64,000 bases of DNA from Methylobacterium thuringiense (lineage in GTDB: Bacteria > Pseudomonadota > Alphaproteobacteria > Rhizobiales > Beijerinckiaceae), in NCBI RefSeq assembly GCF_022179645.1, contig NZ_BPRA01000010.1:62001-126000 (forward strand). The letters are read 5' to 3'. The notes below the pieces were generated by a model that saw only the letters and a list, made by a program, of their open reading frames with translations, ran no database searches and was not told where the DNA came from. A program made the translations under genes and the position numbers. Of the stretch, positions 7,519 to 17,085 are shown piece after piece. Position 1 is the stretch's first letter. Every line of letters starts with the position of its first letter.

Positions 7519-8826
7519 ATGATCGCATCGACCGGACGGTCCATGCTCGTCGGCGCCGTGGTGCTGGCCCTCGCGGCCGCGCCGCCGGTGGCCTTTGCGA
7601 GGCCTGCGGGGCACGCGGCGGGGAAGCATCCCGTCGAGAAGAAGCAGGCCGAAAAGCCGGCCACGCAACCGGAGCGCGTCGACTTCACCGCCGCGGAATC
7701 GGCCACCGCTTGGCCCGAAGGCCTGCCGGGCCGCTTGCGCCTCGACGGCGACGATCCCCGGGCCTTCCAGGCGCTGATCGACGGGGCAGGGGCCGCGGGC
7801 GATCCCTGGCTCGTGCTGTCGGGCGGCGGCGAGAACGGCGCCTTCGCGGCGGGCCTGCTCGCCGGATGGTCGCAGGCCGGCGACCGGCCGGCCTTCGGCG
7901 TCGTCACCGGCGTTTCGACGGGTGCGCTGATCGCGCCCTTCGCCTTCGTCGGCCCGGCGGCCGACCCGGCGCTCCGGGCGAACTACACCGAGATCACCGC
8001 GGCCGACGTGTTCGAGCTCGGCGGCAATCCCACCGCGGCGCTCACCGACAACTGGCCGCTCAAGGACCGCATCGACAAGTCGGTCACGCCGGACCTGCTC
8101 AAGGCCGTCGCCGCCGAGCACGCCAAGGGCCGCCGCCTCCTCATCGCGACGACCCAGGTCGACGCCGAGCGCTCGACGGTCTGGGACATGGGCGCGATCG
8201 CCGGCCTCGCCGCCGGCAAGGATGCCGGCCGCTACGGCGACAAGGCCCTGAAGCTGTTTCGCGAGATCGTGCTCGCCTCCACCGCCATTCCCGGCGTCTT
8301 TCCGCCGGTGATGATCGATGCGCTCGGCGAGGACGGCAAGCGCTTCCAGGAGATGCACAACGACGGCGGGGCCATGGCGCCGTTCTATCTCGCGCCGGCA
8401 CCGGCCCTCGTCGGCCGCACGTCCGGCGTCCACCTGCCGACCCACTCGGTCTATCTCGTAGTGAACAACCGGCTGACGCCGGAATTCGGCATCGCGCCGC
8501 GCACGATCCTGGGCGTGCTCGGCCACTCGATGTCGGCGGCGATCAAGGCGCAGACCCGCGGTGCCATCGCGTTGGCGCAGATCTTCGCGCAGCGCTCGGG
8601 ACTCGACCTGCACGTCGCCGAGATCGACGGCCGCTTCACAAAGGCCTCGTCCGCACCGTTCGACCCCGACTACATGAAGGCGCTCTACCAGCACGGCGAG
8701 GGCCTCGGCCGCGCCGGAACGGCCTTCACCGCGAGTCAGGTCAAGGGTGACGGCCCGCTGGAAAGCGTCAAGGGCACCGCCACACAACCGACGGACGGCT
8801 TGGGCGATTCGGCGGCAGCGCGCTGA
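7519..8826 (+). CDS. Patatin-like phospholipase, exported
   Basis: 435 aa. ATG 7519 follows GGGAAGGAAT and opens a signal peptide (SMLVGAVVLALAAAPPVAFA). The patatin domain shows the oxyanion-hole motif LSGGGENGAFAAGLL, the nucleophile elbow GVSTG with Ser133, and the catalytic Asp motif NDGG. Patatin phospholipases use a Ser-Asp dyad to hydrolyse acyl esters of phospholipids. The signal peptide points to action in the periplasm or outer membrane. A longer in-frame start at 7429 gives no signal peptide at its N-terminus and was not chosen. Its 3' end is 15 bp from the convergent monooxygenase gene with no terminator hairpin in between. Confidence 0.88.
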   Translation: MIASTGRSMLVGAVVLALAAAPPVAFARPAGHAAGKHPVEKKQAEKPATQPERVDFTAAESATAWPEGLPGRLRLDGDDPRAFQALIDGAGAAGDPWLVLSGGGENGAFAAGLLAGWSQAGDRPAFGVVTGVSTGALIAPFAFVGPAADPALRANYTEITAADVFELGGNPTAALTDNWPLKDRIDKSVTPDLLKAVAAEHAKGRRLLIATTQVDAERSTVWDMGAIAGLAAGKDAGRYGDKALKLFREIVLASTAIPGVFPPVMIDALGEDGKRFQEMHNDGGAMAPFYLAPAPALVGRTSGVHLPTHSVYLVVNNRLTPEFGIAPRTILGVLGHSMSAAIKAQTRGAIALAQIFAQRSGLDLHVAEIDGRFTKASSAPFDPDYMKALYQHGEGLGRAGTAFTASQVKGDGPLESVKGTATQPTDGLGDSAAAR

Positions 8827-8841
8827 GTCTGCGACGCCAGT

Positions 8842-10047
8842 TCAACGTCCCCGCATCAGGCTCGGCGCACCGAAGCGCGGCAGCACCCCTTCCCGCATCA
8901 CGATCTTCCGCAAGGGCGCCAGCGTGCTCATGGCGACCAAGCCGAGACCGCGGAGGGCATCGATGGGCACGAGGTCGGCGAGCAACGAGCGGTTGAGAAG
9001 ATCGACGGCCGTCCCGCGCAGGCGCGCATCGGCACCGCGGTTGCGGCCGAAGCCCGCAAGCGACGCCTGGGAACCGGGATCGCGTCCGGCCTCACGGGCA
9101 GCCATCACGACATCGCGCAGCGAAGCGGCGTCGCGAAGCCCGAGATTGAGGCCTTGCGCGCCGATCGGCGGAAATACGTGGGCCGCCTCTCCGATCAGTG
9201 CCAGCCGCAGGGCGACGGGCGTCGAGACGGAAAGCCCGCGCATCGGCACCAGCCCGCGCGGTCCGTCGATCCGCATGGCGCCGAGCATCGCCTGCGCCTG
9301 ACGCTCGACCGATGACGCAAGTGCGCCGTCATCGAGAGCCGAGAGCCGTCGAGCCGGCCCCTCGCCGGTCACCCAGACGAGGCTCGATCGGTGGCCGCCC
9401 GGCAGCGGCACGAGCGTGAACGGCCCCGCCCGGGTGTGGAACTCTGTCGAGACGTCGCGATGCGGGCGCTCATGAGCGAGGATCGTGGTGATCGCCGCCT
9501 GCGGATAGGACCAGTCCCGAACCGTCAGGCCCGATCCCGCCCTGAGCGGCGAGCGGGCTCCGTCGGCGGCGACGATCAGGCGGGTCTCGACCGTTCCGCC
9601 GTCCTGGAGGGTGATGACGGCGCGCTCATCGTCGCGCCGGCTCTCGGCCGCATCGCTCTCGAACAGGGTCAGGTTCGGGGTCGTCCGGGCGAGCAGACGC
9701 AGGCTCTCGACCAGTCGGGCGCTCTCGACGTTCCAGCCGAAGGCGTCGAGCCCGATTTCCGACGCGACGAACCGGGCAGGGGGCGGACGAAACAGGCTGC
9801 CGGTGTCGTCGATGAGATGGAGCTCGGCCAGGGGCGCCGCATACGGAGCGATCGTCGCCCAGGCGCCGAGCGCATCGAGGAAGCGTACCGAGCCGTCGAG
9901 CAGCGCCACGGTACGCCCGTCGGCCACCGGTGCATGCCGCCCGACGAGCGCGGTAGCGATGCCCTCGCGCGCCAGGGCGAGCGCCGCCGCGAGCCCCGCC
10001 GCCCCCGCGCCAACGACCGCCGCCTCGAACCGAACCATGCCCGACAT
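8842..10047 (-). CDS. FAD-dependent UbiH/Coq6-type aromatic-ring hydroxylase
   Basis: 401 aa from ATG 10047, preceded by GGGG at good spacing; ATG 10038 is an alternative. It carries the three flavoprotein-hydroxylase signatures: the dinucleotide-binding AAVVGAGAAGLAAALALA near the N-terminus, the AADGARSPLR motif in the middle, and GEAAHVFPPIGAQGLNLGLR, the second FAD-binding motif. Family members hydroxylate the ubiquinone precursor ring at C4, C5 or C6, or act on other aromatics. Because alphaproteobacteria use several paralogs (UbiH, UbiL, UbiM types) with different regioselectivity, no symbol is given. Single gene, minus strand, facing the patatin gene. Confidence 0.85.
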   Translation of the reverse strand: MSGMVRFEAAVVGAGAAGLAAALALAREGIATALVGRHAPVADGRTVALLDGSVRFLDALGAWATIAPYAAPLAELHLIDDTGSLFRPPPARFVASEIGLDAFGWNVESARLVESLRLLARTTPNLTLFESDAAESRRDDERAVITLQDGGTVETRLIVAADGARSPLRAGSGLTVRDWSYPQAAITTILAHERPHRDVSTEFHTRAGPFTLVPLPGGHRSSLVWVTGEGPARRLSALDDGALASSVERQAQAMLGAMRIDGPRGLVPMRGLSVSTPVALRLALIGEAAHVFPPIGAQGLNLGLRDAASLRDVVMAAREAGRDPGSQASLAGFGRNRGADARLRGTAVDLLNRSLLADLVPIDALRGLGLVAMSTLAPLRKIVMREGVLPRFGAPSLMRGR

Positions 10048-10265
10048 CGCAACCCCAAGGACATCGCAATCCCAAGAGGGATTTTCAGCGCGACCCCTGC
10101 GCCGCGCCTCTGCCCAGAGCTTACAGAGGCGGCGACGCCGTCGGGTCAAGACCATGCGTCGCTGAGGAGCTTCAGCCGGATCCGGCCGGAGCTCGGACGA
10201 AACCAAAGCTTCCGGTCTGCATTACCCCCAAGCGTTTGGTCTTTGGGCGGCGCAGGGAGTGTCCG

Positions 10266-10457
10266 TTGAACACCTTTTCCATGCCGGCGGGCGAACACGA
10301 GGAGCGCAGCTTCGGCTCGTCGTTCGATCCCCTGTTGAACGGCGTCTCTCAGGGGCTCGCCGCTCTTTTTCCGCCGATCGAGAACACGCGCCGTCCTGTC
10401 TTCGAAGACGAAGGGGCTTGCGCGAACGAGGTTGAGGACGAGCGCGCGGACGCGTAG
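10266..10457 (+). CDS. Small hypothetical protein
   Basis: 63 aa if started at TTG 10266, which follows AGGGAG at suitable spacing; a TTG at 10236 and ATG at 10281 are alternatives. The product is acidic at its end (FEDEGACANEVEDERADA) with no recognised domain. It ends 9 bp before the next small gene on the same strand, which favours a two-gene transcript. Coding status is uncertain. Confidence 0.4.
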   Translation: MNTFSMPAGEHEERSFGSSFDPLLNGVSQGLAALFPPIENTRRPVFEDEGACANEVEDERADA

Positions 10458-10466
10458 CAGGGGCCG

Positions 10467-10691
10467 ATGAAGTCCCATTTGATCGAGCAGCACATCGCGG
10501 CGATGACCGTCGCGAGCACCAACCTGCTACGCCAGATGCACGACGAAGGTCTGCGCTACACCCTCGACGTCCGGCCCGACGACACGGCCACGATGCATGT
10601 CAGCGTGCGTGGACTGACGCCCGACATCGAGGGCCGCATCCGCCGCTGCCTGCTCGGCACCGGAATGACGATCACGGTGGCCGAGGCCTGA
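10467..10691 (+). CDS. Small hypothetical protein
   Basis: 74 aa, ATG 10467 preceded by GCAGGGG. It reads as an ordinary soluble protein with a helical N-terminus (SHLIEQHIAAMTVASTNLL) and a beta-like C-terminal half (LRYTLDVRPDD, TMHVSVRGL, GMTITVAEA). No family recognised. It probably shares a transcript with the small gene just upstream; the qor gene follows 65 bp later. Confidence 0.6.
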   Translation: MKSHLIEQHIAAMTVASTNLLRQMHDEGLRYTLDVRPDDTATMHVSVRGLTPDIEGRIRRCLLGTGMTITVAEA

Positions 10692-10756
10692 GGCTGTCTC
10701 TTCGTTGGTCGCAGCCCTATTTCGCCGTCGAGACCCAACGTTGAGGACGAGCGAGC

Positions 10757-11731
10757 ATGCCGAAGGCGATCCGGATTCACGAATACGGCGGCCCGGAGGT
10801 GATGGTCTACGAGGACGTGCCGACCCCGGAGCCCGGCCCCGGCCAGATCCGCGTTCGGCAGACGGCCGTCGGCGTCAACTTCATCGACATCTACTTCCGC
10901 CAGGGAACCTACAAGGCGCCGTCGCTGCCGCATACGCTCGGCAAGGAAGGCGCGGGTGAGGTTGCGGCCGTCGGCGAGGGCGTGACCGGCTTCAGGATCG
11001 GGGAGCGCGTCGCCTATGCGGGCGCCAGCGGCACCTATGCCGAGGACGTCGTGGTCGATGCCTCCGGGGCCGTCCACGTCCCGGACGGCGTCAGCGACGA
11101 GACCGCCGCCGCGATGATGCTGAAGGGTCTCACCGCCCAATACCTGCTGCGCCGAACCTACCGCGTGCAGAAGGGCGACACGATCCTGTTCCATGCCGCC
11201 GCCGGCGGCGTCGGCCTCATCGCGACGCAATGGGCCAAGCATCTCGGCGCCACAGTGATCGGCACGGTCGGTTCGCCCGAGAAAGCCGAACTCGCCAAGC
11301 AGCACGGCTGTGATCATGTGATCCTGTACCGCGACGAGGATTTCGCCGCCCGCGTGCGTGAGATCACCAAGGGCGAGGGCGTGCCGGTCGTCTATGACGG
11401 CGTCGGCAAGGCGACCTTCCCGGCCTCCCTCGACTGTCTCCGGCCCTTCGGCACCTTCGCGAGCTTCGGATCCTCCTCCGGCGCGATCGACGCCTTCGAC
11501 ATCGGCATCCTGGCGCAGAAGGGCTCGCTCTACGCGACGCGCCCGACGCTGTTCACGCACATCGCCACCCGCGAATTGCTCGACGCCAACGCCGCCGAAC
11601 TGTTCGAGGTCGTGAAGAGCGGGGCGGTGACGATCCCGATCCATTCCCGGGCGAAGCTCGCCGACGCGGCGCAGGTGCATCGCGATCTCGCGGGGCGGAA
11701 CACGACCGGATCCACGGTCATGATCCCGTGA
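10757..11731 (+). CDS. qor: NAD(P)H:quinone oxidoreductase, zinc-independent MDR family
   Basis: 324 aa. The full quinone-oxidoreductase pattern is present: N-terminal IRIHEYGGPEVMVYEDVP, the conserved GVNFIDIYFRQGTYKAPSLP, LGKEGAGEVAAVGEGV, and the nucleotide-binding HAAAGGVGLIATQWAKHLGA. The cysteines that bind zinc in alcohol dehydrogenases are absent. The enzyme reduces quinones with NADPH in the cytoplasm. The last codons and the TGA stop lie inside a dispersed palindrome (11724-11763), so the repeat supplies the gene's 3' end. Confidence 0.92.
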   Translation: MPKAIRIHEYGGPEVMVYEDVPTPEPGPGQIRVRQTAVGVNFIDIYFRQGTYKAPSLPHTLGKEGAGEVAAVGEGVTGFRIGERVAYAGASGTYAEDVVVDASGAVHVPDGVSDETAAAMMLKGLTAQYLLRRTYRVQKGDTILFHAAAGGVGLIATQWAKHLGATVIGTVGSPEKAELAKQHGCDHVILYRDEDFAARVREITKGEGVPVVYDGVGKATFPASLDCLRPFGTFASFGSSSGAIDAFDIGILAQKGSLYATRPTLFTHIATRELLDANAAELFEVVKSGAVTIPIHSRAKLADAAQVHRDLAGRNTTGSTVMIP

Positions 11732-11763
11732 TCCTGGGATCACGGGACACAAGGATTCCGGGC
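11724..11763. repeat. TCCCGTGATCC palindrome overlapping the qor stop codon
   Basis: An 11-bp stem TCCCGTGATCC/GGATCACGGGA with a 2-nt loop is followed by ACAAGGATTCCGGG. The same layout recurs at 17529-17575. The stop codon of qor is inside the left arm. It may also slow transcription but lacks a T run. Confidence 0.75.
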
Positions 11764-11813
11764 TCTGCCCGGACACGGCGAAGGACTCGTCCTTCGCGAT
11801 CCTCGGTTTGGCG

Positions 11814-12443
11814 ATGAGGTTCACGGAAGGCGATGTCCTGGTCGTCGTGGACGTCCAGAACGACTTTCTGCCCGGCGGGGCGCTGGCCGTGCCCGACGGC
11901 GACGCGGTGATCGCGCCGATCAATCGGCTCGTGCGGCGGGCGCCGCATGTCGTCGTCACGCAGGATTGGCACCCCGCGGGCCACGCCTCGTTCGCCGCGC
12001 AGCATCCGGAGCGAGCGCCGTTCGAGACCGTGCCGATGCCCTACGGCGAGCAGGTGCTCTGGCCGGACCACTGCGTGCAGGGAACGCACGGCGCCGAACT
12101 GGCCGCCGGACTCGACCTCGACAGGGCCGAACTGATCCTGCGCAAGGGCACCCGGTCCGGGGTCGACAGTTACTCGGCCTTCATGGAAGCCGACCGGAAG
12201 ACCCGCACGGGCCTCGCCGGCTACCTGTGCGAGCGCGGCCTGACCCGCCTCGTCCTCACCGGTCTGGCCACCGACTTCTGCATCCTCTGGACGGCGCTGG
12301 ACGCACGCGCCGAAGGCTTCGCGGTGGCGGTCGTGGAGGATGCGGTCCGTGGCATCGACCGCGACGGGTCGGTCAGCCGGGCTTGGTATGCGATGTGCGA
12401 AGCCGGCGTCGATCGGATCGATAGTCGCGAAATACAAACCTAA
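11814..12443 (+). CDS. pncA: Nicotinamidase (pyrazinamidase), isochorismatase fold
   Basis: 209 aa from ATG 11814; a TTG at 11808 is an alternative. The isochorismatase-fold catalytic set is visible: D13 in VVDVQNDFLPGG, the Lys of ILRKGT, and Cys156 in GLATDFCILWTA. The metal ligands fit TQDWHPAGHASF. The enzyme deamidates nicotinamide to nicotinate in NAD salvage. The length equals that of typical PncA. It converges on rimO with a perfect hairpin (12444-12469) between them. Confidence 0.93.
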   Translation: MRFTEGDVLVVVDVQNDFLPGGALAVPDGDAVIAPINRLVRRAPHVVVTQDWHPAGHASFAAQHPERAPFETVPMPYGEQVLWPDHCVQGTHGAELAAGLDLDRAELILRKGTRSGVDSYSAFMEADRKTRTGLAGYLCERGLTRLVLTGLATDFCILWTALDARAEGFAVAVVEDAVRGIDRDGSVSRAWYAMCEAGVDRIDSREIQT

Positions 12444-12469
12444 CGGGATCCTGTCGTCACAGGATCCCG
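12444..12469. terminator. Perfect hairpin between convergent pncA and rimO
   Basis: Stem CGGGATCCTGT / ACAGGATCCCG, 11 bp, loop CGTC, starting one base after the pncA stop. Symmetry and the position between convergent genes suggest a shared terminator, though no T run follows. The GGGATCC core also resembles the palindromes at 11724 and 17529, so it may be a member of that family. Confidence 0.55.
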
Positions 12470-12480
12470 GGACGTGTCCG

Positions 12481-13827
12481 CTACACCGCGATCCCGTGCA
12501 GGTCGTAGGCGTCCGCCCGCTCGATCTTCACAGTGACGATGTCGCCTTGGCGCAGGGGACGGCGGGAAGCAACGTGGACCGTGCCGTCGATCTCCGGCGC
12601 GTCGGCCTTGGAGCGGCCCTTGGCGCCCCCCGGCCCGGCCTCGTCGATGATCACCTGGAGCCGCTTGCCGACCTTGGCCCGCTGCAGCTTCAGCGAGACC
12701 AGACCCTGTGCTTCCATGAAGCGCCGCTTGCGCTCGGCTTTCACCTCGGGAGGCACCGGCACGCCGAGATCGTTGGCGGTCGCACCGCGCACCGGCTCGT
12801 ATTCGAAGCAGCCGACCCGCTCGAGCCGGGCCTCCCGGATCCAGTCGACGAGTTCCTCGAACTCCGCATCGGTCTCACCGGGAAAACCGACGATGAAGGT
12901 CGAGCGGATGGCGAGGTCCGGGCAGATCTCGCGCCAGCGCCGGATGCGCTCGAGCTGCTTCTCCTGGTTGCCCGGCCGGCGCATCCGCTTGAGGACGCTG
13001 GGGGAGGCGTGCTGGAGCGGCATGTCGAGATACGGCAGCACCTTGCCCTCGGCCATCAGCGGGATGACCTCGTCGACATGCGGGTAGGGGTAGACGTAGT
13101 GCAACCGCACCCAGGCCCCGAGCTCGCCGAGTTCCTTGGAGAGGTCGTAGAAGCGGGCACGCACGTCCCGGTCCTGCCAGCGGCTCGCGGCGTAGCGGGT
13201 GTCGACGCCGTAGGCGCTGGTGTCCTGCGAGACCACCAGCAGTTCCTTGACGCCGGCCTTCACCAGCTTCTCAGCCTCGCGCAGCACGTCCGCCGCCGGC
13301 CGGCTGACGAGATCGCCCCGCAGGCTCGGGATGATGCAGAAGGTGCAGCGGTTGTTGCAGCCCTCGGAAATCTTCAGATAGGCGTAGTGCCGCGGCGTCA
13401 GCTTCACGCCCTGGGGCGGGATCAGGTCGAGGAACGGGTCGTGCGCCGGCGGCACCGCCTCGTGCACGGCGGCGACCACGGATTCGTAGGCCTGCGGGCC
13501 GGTGACGGCGAGCAGGTTCGGATACTTTTCGCGGATCTCTTCGGGCTGTGCGCCCATGCAGCCGGTGACGATGACCCGGCCGTTCTCGGCCATCGCCTCC
13601 CCGATCGCCGAGAGCGATTCCGCCTTGGCCGAATCGAGGAAGCCGCAGGTGTTGACGATGACCACGTCGGCCCCGTCGTGGCGGCGGGCCAGTTCGTAAC
13701 CCTCGGCCCGCAGATGCGTGAGGATCCGCTCGGAATCGACCAGCGCCTTGGGGCAGCCGAGCGACACGAAGGAGATCCGCGGGGCGGCCTTCGTCACGGC
13801 ATCTGCGGGTACGGCGGTGGCGGTCAT
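12481..13827 (-). CDS. rimO: Ribosomal protein uS12 methylthiotransferase RimO
   Basis: 448 aa from ATG 13827. Three MTTase regions are visible: the N-terminal UPF0004 domain ([40 protein letters not shown], the three cysteines of the auxiliary 4Fe-4S cluster), the radical-SAM cluster motif [19 protein letters not shown], and a C-terminal TRAM domain. Radical-SAM RimO adds a methylthio group to a conserved aspartate of ribosomal protein S12. The sequence is much closer to RimO than to MiaB. The frame extends upstream to 14325 but that part reads across the pabB promoter region and was dropped. Confidence 0.95.
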   Translation of the reverse strand: MTATAVPADAVTKAAPRISFVSLGCPKALVDSERILTHLRAEGYELARRHDGADVVIVNTCGFLDSAKAESLSAIGEAMAENGRVIVTGCMGAQPEEIREKYPNLLAVTGPQAYESVVAAVHEAVPPAHDPFLDLIPPQGVKLTPRHYAYLKISEGCNNRCTFCIIPSLRGDLVSRPAADVLREAEKLVKAGVKELLVVSQDTSAYGVDTRYAASRWQDRDVRARFYDLSKELGELGAWVRLHYVYPYPHVDEVIPLMAEGKVLPYLDMPLQHASPSVLKRMRRPGNQEKQLERIRRWREICPDLAIRSTFIVGFPGETDAEFEELVDWIREARLERVGCFEYEPVRGATANDLGVPVPPEVKAERKRRFMEAQGLVSLKLQRAKVGKRLQVIIDEAGPGGAKGRSKADAPEIDGTVHVASRRPLRQGDIVTVKIERADAYDLHGIAV

Positions 13828-14220
13828 GGCGTCTCGGACGGCGACGTGACGCGAGGCGGCCGGTTGGGCCGCTCGGATCGCGAAGGCAAGAGGATGCGCG
13901 GGGTATAGCCCGCCACTGCCCGCGTTGCGAGCCTCGCGCCCCGCGTCGGCCTGGCCGGCCGAAGCATGCCCGACGGCGCCGCCGCGCCCAGCGTGCCGCC
14001 AGCAATCGTCCGAGATCGTATATGAAACGCCGAATCCATTCGATTTCAGTGATTTGGCATATTGTCCTCGTGCTCCGGATGAAGGCCTGCAGCTCGAAAG
14101 GGCAGGGCGCTCATGCCCTGGCTGCAGACGGGTCGCACCGAGCGGGAATTGACGGGAGGTCTCTCGGCGCAGTTGGTGCTTGCGACACACCCGAGCGCGA
14201 GACGCGAAATCACCGCCCCC

Positions 14221-15624
14221 ATGGTCTGGACCCGCGAGATCCCATCCATCGACGCGATCGTGGCGGCACAGCGCCTGTCGCGCCTGCCCGGGCTCGCCTT
14301 CCTCGACAGCGCCATGCAGCATCACATGCTCGGGCGCGTCTCCGTGCTCGGCGCCGATCCGTTCGGCCGCTTTCGCCTACGGGAGGGCCGCGCTACCCTC
14401 GACGGACAGGCTCTCGACGGCAAGCCGCTGGAGGCCCTGCGCGCCTGCCTCGCGCCCTACCGGCTGCCGCCGCAGCCCGACCTCCCCGCCTTTCCGGGCG
14501 CCGCGATCGGCTACTTCGCCTACGATCTCGGCCGGGAGCTGGAGCGTGTGGCGAAGCCGCCGCGTCGGGCCGGGCTGACCGACGACATCGCCTTCAACCT
14601 CTACGACACACTTCTCGCGATCGACCACGAGCACGACCGCTGCGTCCTGATCGCCACCGGATTTCCCGCCACGGATCCGGACGCACGCGTGGCCCGGGCA
14701 CAGACCCGTCTCGACGCCTTCGCCGCATTGCTCGGGACACCGGCCGAGCCCGAACCGCAAACCAAATCCACTCCGGCACCGCTTACCTGGCACTCGAACT
14801 TCTCGCGGCAAAGCTATGAGGACGCAGTCGAAAAGGTCCGCGACTACATCCGGGCCGGCGACATCTACCAGGCCAACATCGCCCAGCGCTTCTCCGCCGA
14901 ACTGCCGCCGGGCTTCGATCCGTTCGCGCTCTACCAGCGGCTGCGCGCGACCAATCCCGCGACCTTCGGCGCCTATCTCGCCTTCGACGAGCTGACGGTC
15001 GCATCGAGTTCACCCGAGCGTTTCCTGACGTTGCGCGGCCGGGAGGTCGAGACGCGCCCGATCAAGGGGACCGTGCGCCGGGTCGAGGATCCCGACGAGG
15101 ACGCCGCGCTGGCAAAGGCCCTCCAGGCAAACCCGAAGGAGCGCGCCGAGAACATCATGATCGTCGACCTGCTGCGCAACGATCTCTCGCGGGTCTGCGA
15201 GCCGCGCAGCGTGCGGGTGCCGGTCCTGTGCGGTCTGGAATCCTATGCCTCGGTCCACCATCTCGTCTCGGTGGTCACGGGCACCCTGCGGGAGGGTACT
15301 GATGCCCTCGACCTCATCGCAAAGACGTTTCCCGGCGGCTCGATCACCGGTGCGCCGAAGCTCAGGGCCATGGACATCATCACCGAGATCGAAGGGGATG
15401 CCCGGGAACTCTACTGCGGTGCCATCGGCGCCATCGGTTTCGACGGCACCATGGATACCGCGATCGCCATCCGCACCGTGTTCATGGACACACGAGAGGC
15501 CGTGCTCCAGGCCGGCGGCGGCATCACGCTCCTGTCCGAGCCCGGTCCGGAATACGAAGAGACCCTGACCAAGGCCGCCCGGGTCTTCGCCGCCTTCGCG
15601 CCGGACGGCGAGGGGGGCCGATGA
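14221..15624 (+). CDS. pabB: Aminodeoxychorismate synthase component I
   Basis: 467 aa from ATG 14221 ([14 protein letters not shown]). It is a chorismate-utilising enzyme; the PIKGTVRR motif with Lys in place of Ala is the mark of PabB rather than anthranilate synthase TrpE (PIAGT). Other conserved stretches are [46 protein letters not shown] and the terminal acidic [16 protein letters not shown]. It aminates chorismate to 4-amino-4-deoxychorismate with ammonia from PabA, in folate synthesis. The stop overlaps the pabA ATG by 4 bp, implying translational coupling. An upstream in-frame ATG at 14113 is less likely. Confidence 0.95.
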   Translation: MVWTREIPSIDAIVAAQRLSRLPGLAFLDSAMQHHMLGRVSVLGADPFGRFRLREGRATLDGQALDGKPLEALRACLAPYRLPPQPDLPAFPGAAIGYFAYDLGRELERVAKPPRRAGLTDDIAFNLYDTLLAIDHEHDRCVLIATGFPATDPDARVARAQTRLDAFAALLGTPAEPEPQTKSTPAPLTWHSNFSRQSYEDAVEKVRDYIRAGDIYQANIAQRFSAELPPGFDPFALYQRLRATNPATFGAYLAFDELTVASSSPERFLTLRGREVETRPIKGTVRRVEDPDEDAALAKALQANPKERAENIMIVDLLRNDLSRVCEPRSVRVPVLCGLESYASVHHLVSVVTGTLREGTDALDLIAKTFPGGSITGAPKLRAMDIITEIEGDARELYCGAIGAIGFDGTMDTAIAIRTVFMDTREAVLQAGGGITLLSEPGPEYEETLTKAARVFAAFAPDGEGGR

Positions 15625-16250
15625 TCCTCGTCGTCGACAACTACGATTCCTTCGTCTTCAACGTCGTGCGCTATTTCGAGGAGCTCGGCGAGACGGTTGC
15701 AGTCGCCCGCAACGACGCGCTCTCGGTCGCCGAGATCCGCGCCATGGTGCCCGACGCCGTGGTGATCTCGCCGGGGCCCTGCACGCCGGCCGAGGCCGGG
15801 GTCAGCCTGCCGGCGATCCGTGACCTGTCGGGCGTGGTGCCGATCCTCGGCGTCTGCCTCGGCCACCAAGCCATCGGCGCGGCCTTCGGTGGGCGCGTGG
15901 AGCGCGCGATCCGCCCGCTCCACGGCCAGGCCACCCCCGTGCGCCACGACGGCACCGGCCTGTTTTCGGGCCTGCCCGACCCGATGGCGGTGGCGCGCTA
16001 CCACTCGCTGATCGTGTCGCCCGAACCCGGCATGAACGAAAACCTCGCGGTGAACGCGGTCTCGGCCGAGGGCGAGATCATGGCGCTGTCGCACCGCCGG
16101 CATCCGACCTGGGGCATCCAGTTCCATCCGGAATCGGTGCTCACCGAAGGCGGCCACGCGATCTTTTCCAATTTCCTCCGGCTCGCCCGCGCCTGGCGTG
16201 AGGGGCGGGGACGGATGCCGGAAAAAGTGAGCCTCGATGCTCTGGTGTGA
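15621..16250 (+). CDS. pabA: Aminodeoxychorismate synthase component II, glutamine amidotransferase
   Basis: 209 aa class I glutamine amidotransferase. The catalytic triad is visible: Cys79 in LGVCLGHQAIGAAFGG and the His/Glu of IQFHPESVLTEGG. The N-terminus LVVDNYDSFVFNVVRYFEELG is typical of PabA/TrpG. It supplies ammonia to PabB; in many bacteria one such subunit also serves anthranilate synthase, which cannot be excluded here. The start overlaps pabB by 4 bp and its end overlaps pabC by 14 bp. Confidence 0.93.
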   Translation: MILVVDNYDSFVFNVVRYFEELGETVAVARNDALSVAEIRAMVPDAVVISPGPCTPAEAGVSLPAIRDLSGVVPILGVCLGHQAIGAAFGGRVERAIRPLHGQATPVRHDGTGLFSGLPDPMAVARYHSLIVSPEPGMNENLAVNAVSAEGEIMALSHRRHPTWGIQFHPESVLTEGGHAIFSNFLRLARAWREGRGRMPEKVSLDALV

Positions 16251-17085
16251 CGGCCGGGTCGTCGAGGGCCCGATCCCGTTCGACCTGTCCGATCGCGGCC
16301 TGCTGCTCGGCGACGGCGTGTTCGACACGGCGCTCGCCTGCGACGGACGCATCGCCTTCGAGGACGCCCATGTCGCCCGGCTCGTAGCGGCGGCGCAGGC
16401 GCTGGGATTCGCGGATGAGCCCGAGCGGATCGTCGCGGCGATGCGCGCCGTCGCCGTCGCCGCCCCGCGGACAGTGATCCGCACCACCATGACCCGCGGT
16501 CCGGGACCGAGGGGCATCGCCCCGCCCGCCGAGGCCCGGCCGTTCCTCTTCGCGCGTTCCGGGCCGATGCGGCCGGGCCTCGCCTTCGCCCCGATGCGGC
16601 TCCACCTCACCGCGATCCGCCGCAACGAGACCTCTCCCGCCTCGCGCCTCAAGAGCCTCGGTTATCTCGACGCCGTACTGGCCGCCCGCGATGCGGCGGC
16701 GGCCGGGTTCGACGAAGCCCTCTTTCTCAACACACGCGACCGCGTCGCCTGCGCCGGCATCGGCAATCTCTTCGGGATTTTCGGCCGAACGCTGGTGACG
16801 CCGTCCCTGGAGGAGGGGGTGCTGCCGGGGATCGTCCGGGCGCAGATTTTCGCGGTTGCCGCGAGGCTCGGGCTCGCGGTGGACGAGCGGCCCCTGCCGC
16901 TCGACGAACTCACGGGAGCCGATGCCGCGATCCTCACCAACTCGCTGCGGCTCGTGAGCCCGGTGACCGCGATCGGAGATCGCTCGTTGGACAGTGCCGG
17001 GAACGCGACCGTCGCGCATCTGATCCAGGCCGTCCGCGAGGCCGTCGCCGCATCCTGCAATGTCGCCCCGGAGACCGTGTCGTGA
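16237..17085 (+). CDS. pabC: Aminodeoxychorismate lyase / class IV PLP aminotransferase
   Basis: 282 aa fold-type IV PLP enzyme. The PLP lysine lies in RLKSLGYLDAVLAARDAAAAG, followed by DEALFLNTRDRVACAGIGNLF and the VTPSLEEGVLPGIVR segment typical of the class. The N-terminal LLLGDGVFDT is also conserved. The position after pabB and pabA makes conversion of aminodeoxychorismate to 4-aminobenzoate and pyruvate the likely role; D-amino-acid or branched-chain transaminase activity is the sequence-level alternative. It overlaps pabA by 14 bp and the next gene by 4 bp. Confidence 0.9.
   Translation: MLWCDGRVVEGPIPFDLSDRGLLLGDGVFDTALACDGRIAFEDAHVARLVAAAQALGFADEPERIVAAMRAVAVAAPRTVIRTTMTRGPGPRGIAPPAEARPFLFARSGPMRPGLAFAPMRLHLTAIRRNETSPASRLKSLGYLDAVLAARDAAAAGFDEALFLNTRDRVACAGIGNLFGIFGRTLVTPSLEEGVLPGIVRAQIFAVAARLGLAVDERPLPLDELTGADAAILTNSLRLVSPVTAIGDRSLDSAGNATVAHLIQAVREAVAASCNVAPETVS

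Noticed and set aside
7252-8787. 511-codon minus-strand frame opposite the patatin gene
   Set aside because: Low-complexity Arg/Gly/Val composition and no motif, while the plus strand has the full patatin dyad.
12340-13908. Long plus-strand frame opposite rimO
   Set aside because: Antisense to an unambiguous radical-SAM protein.
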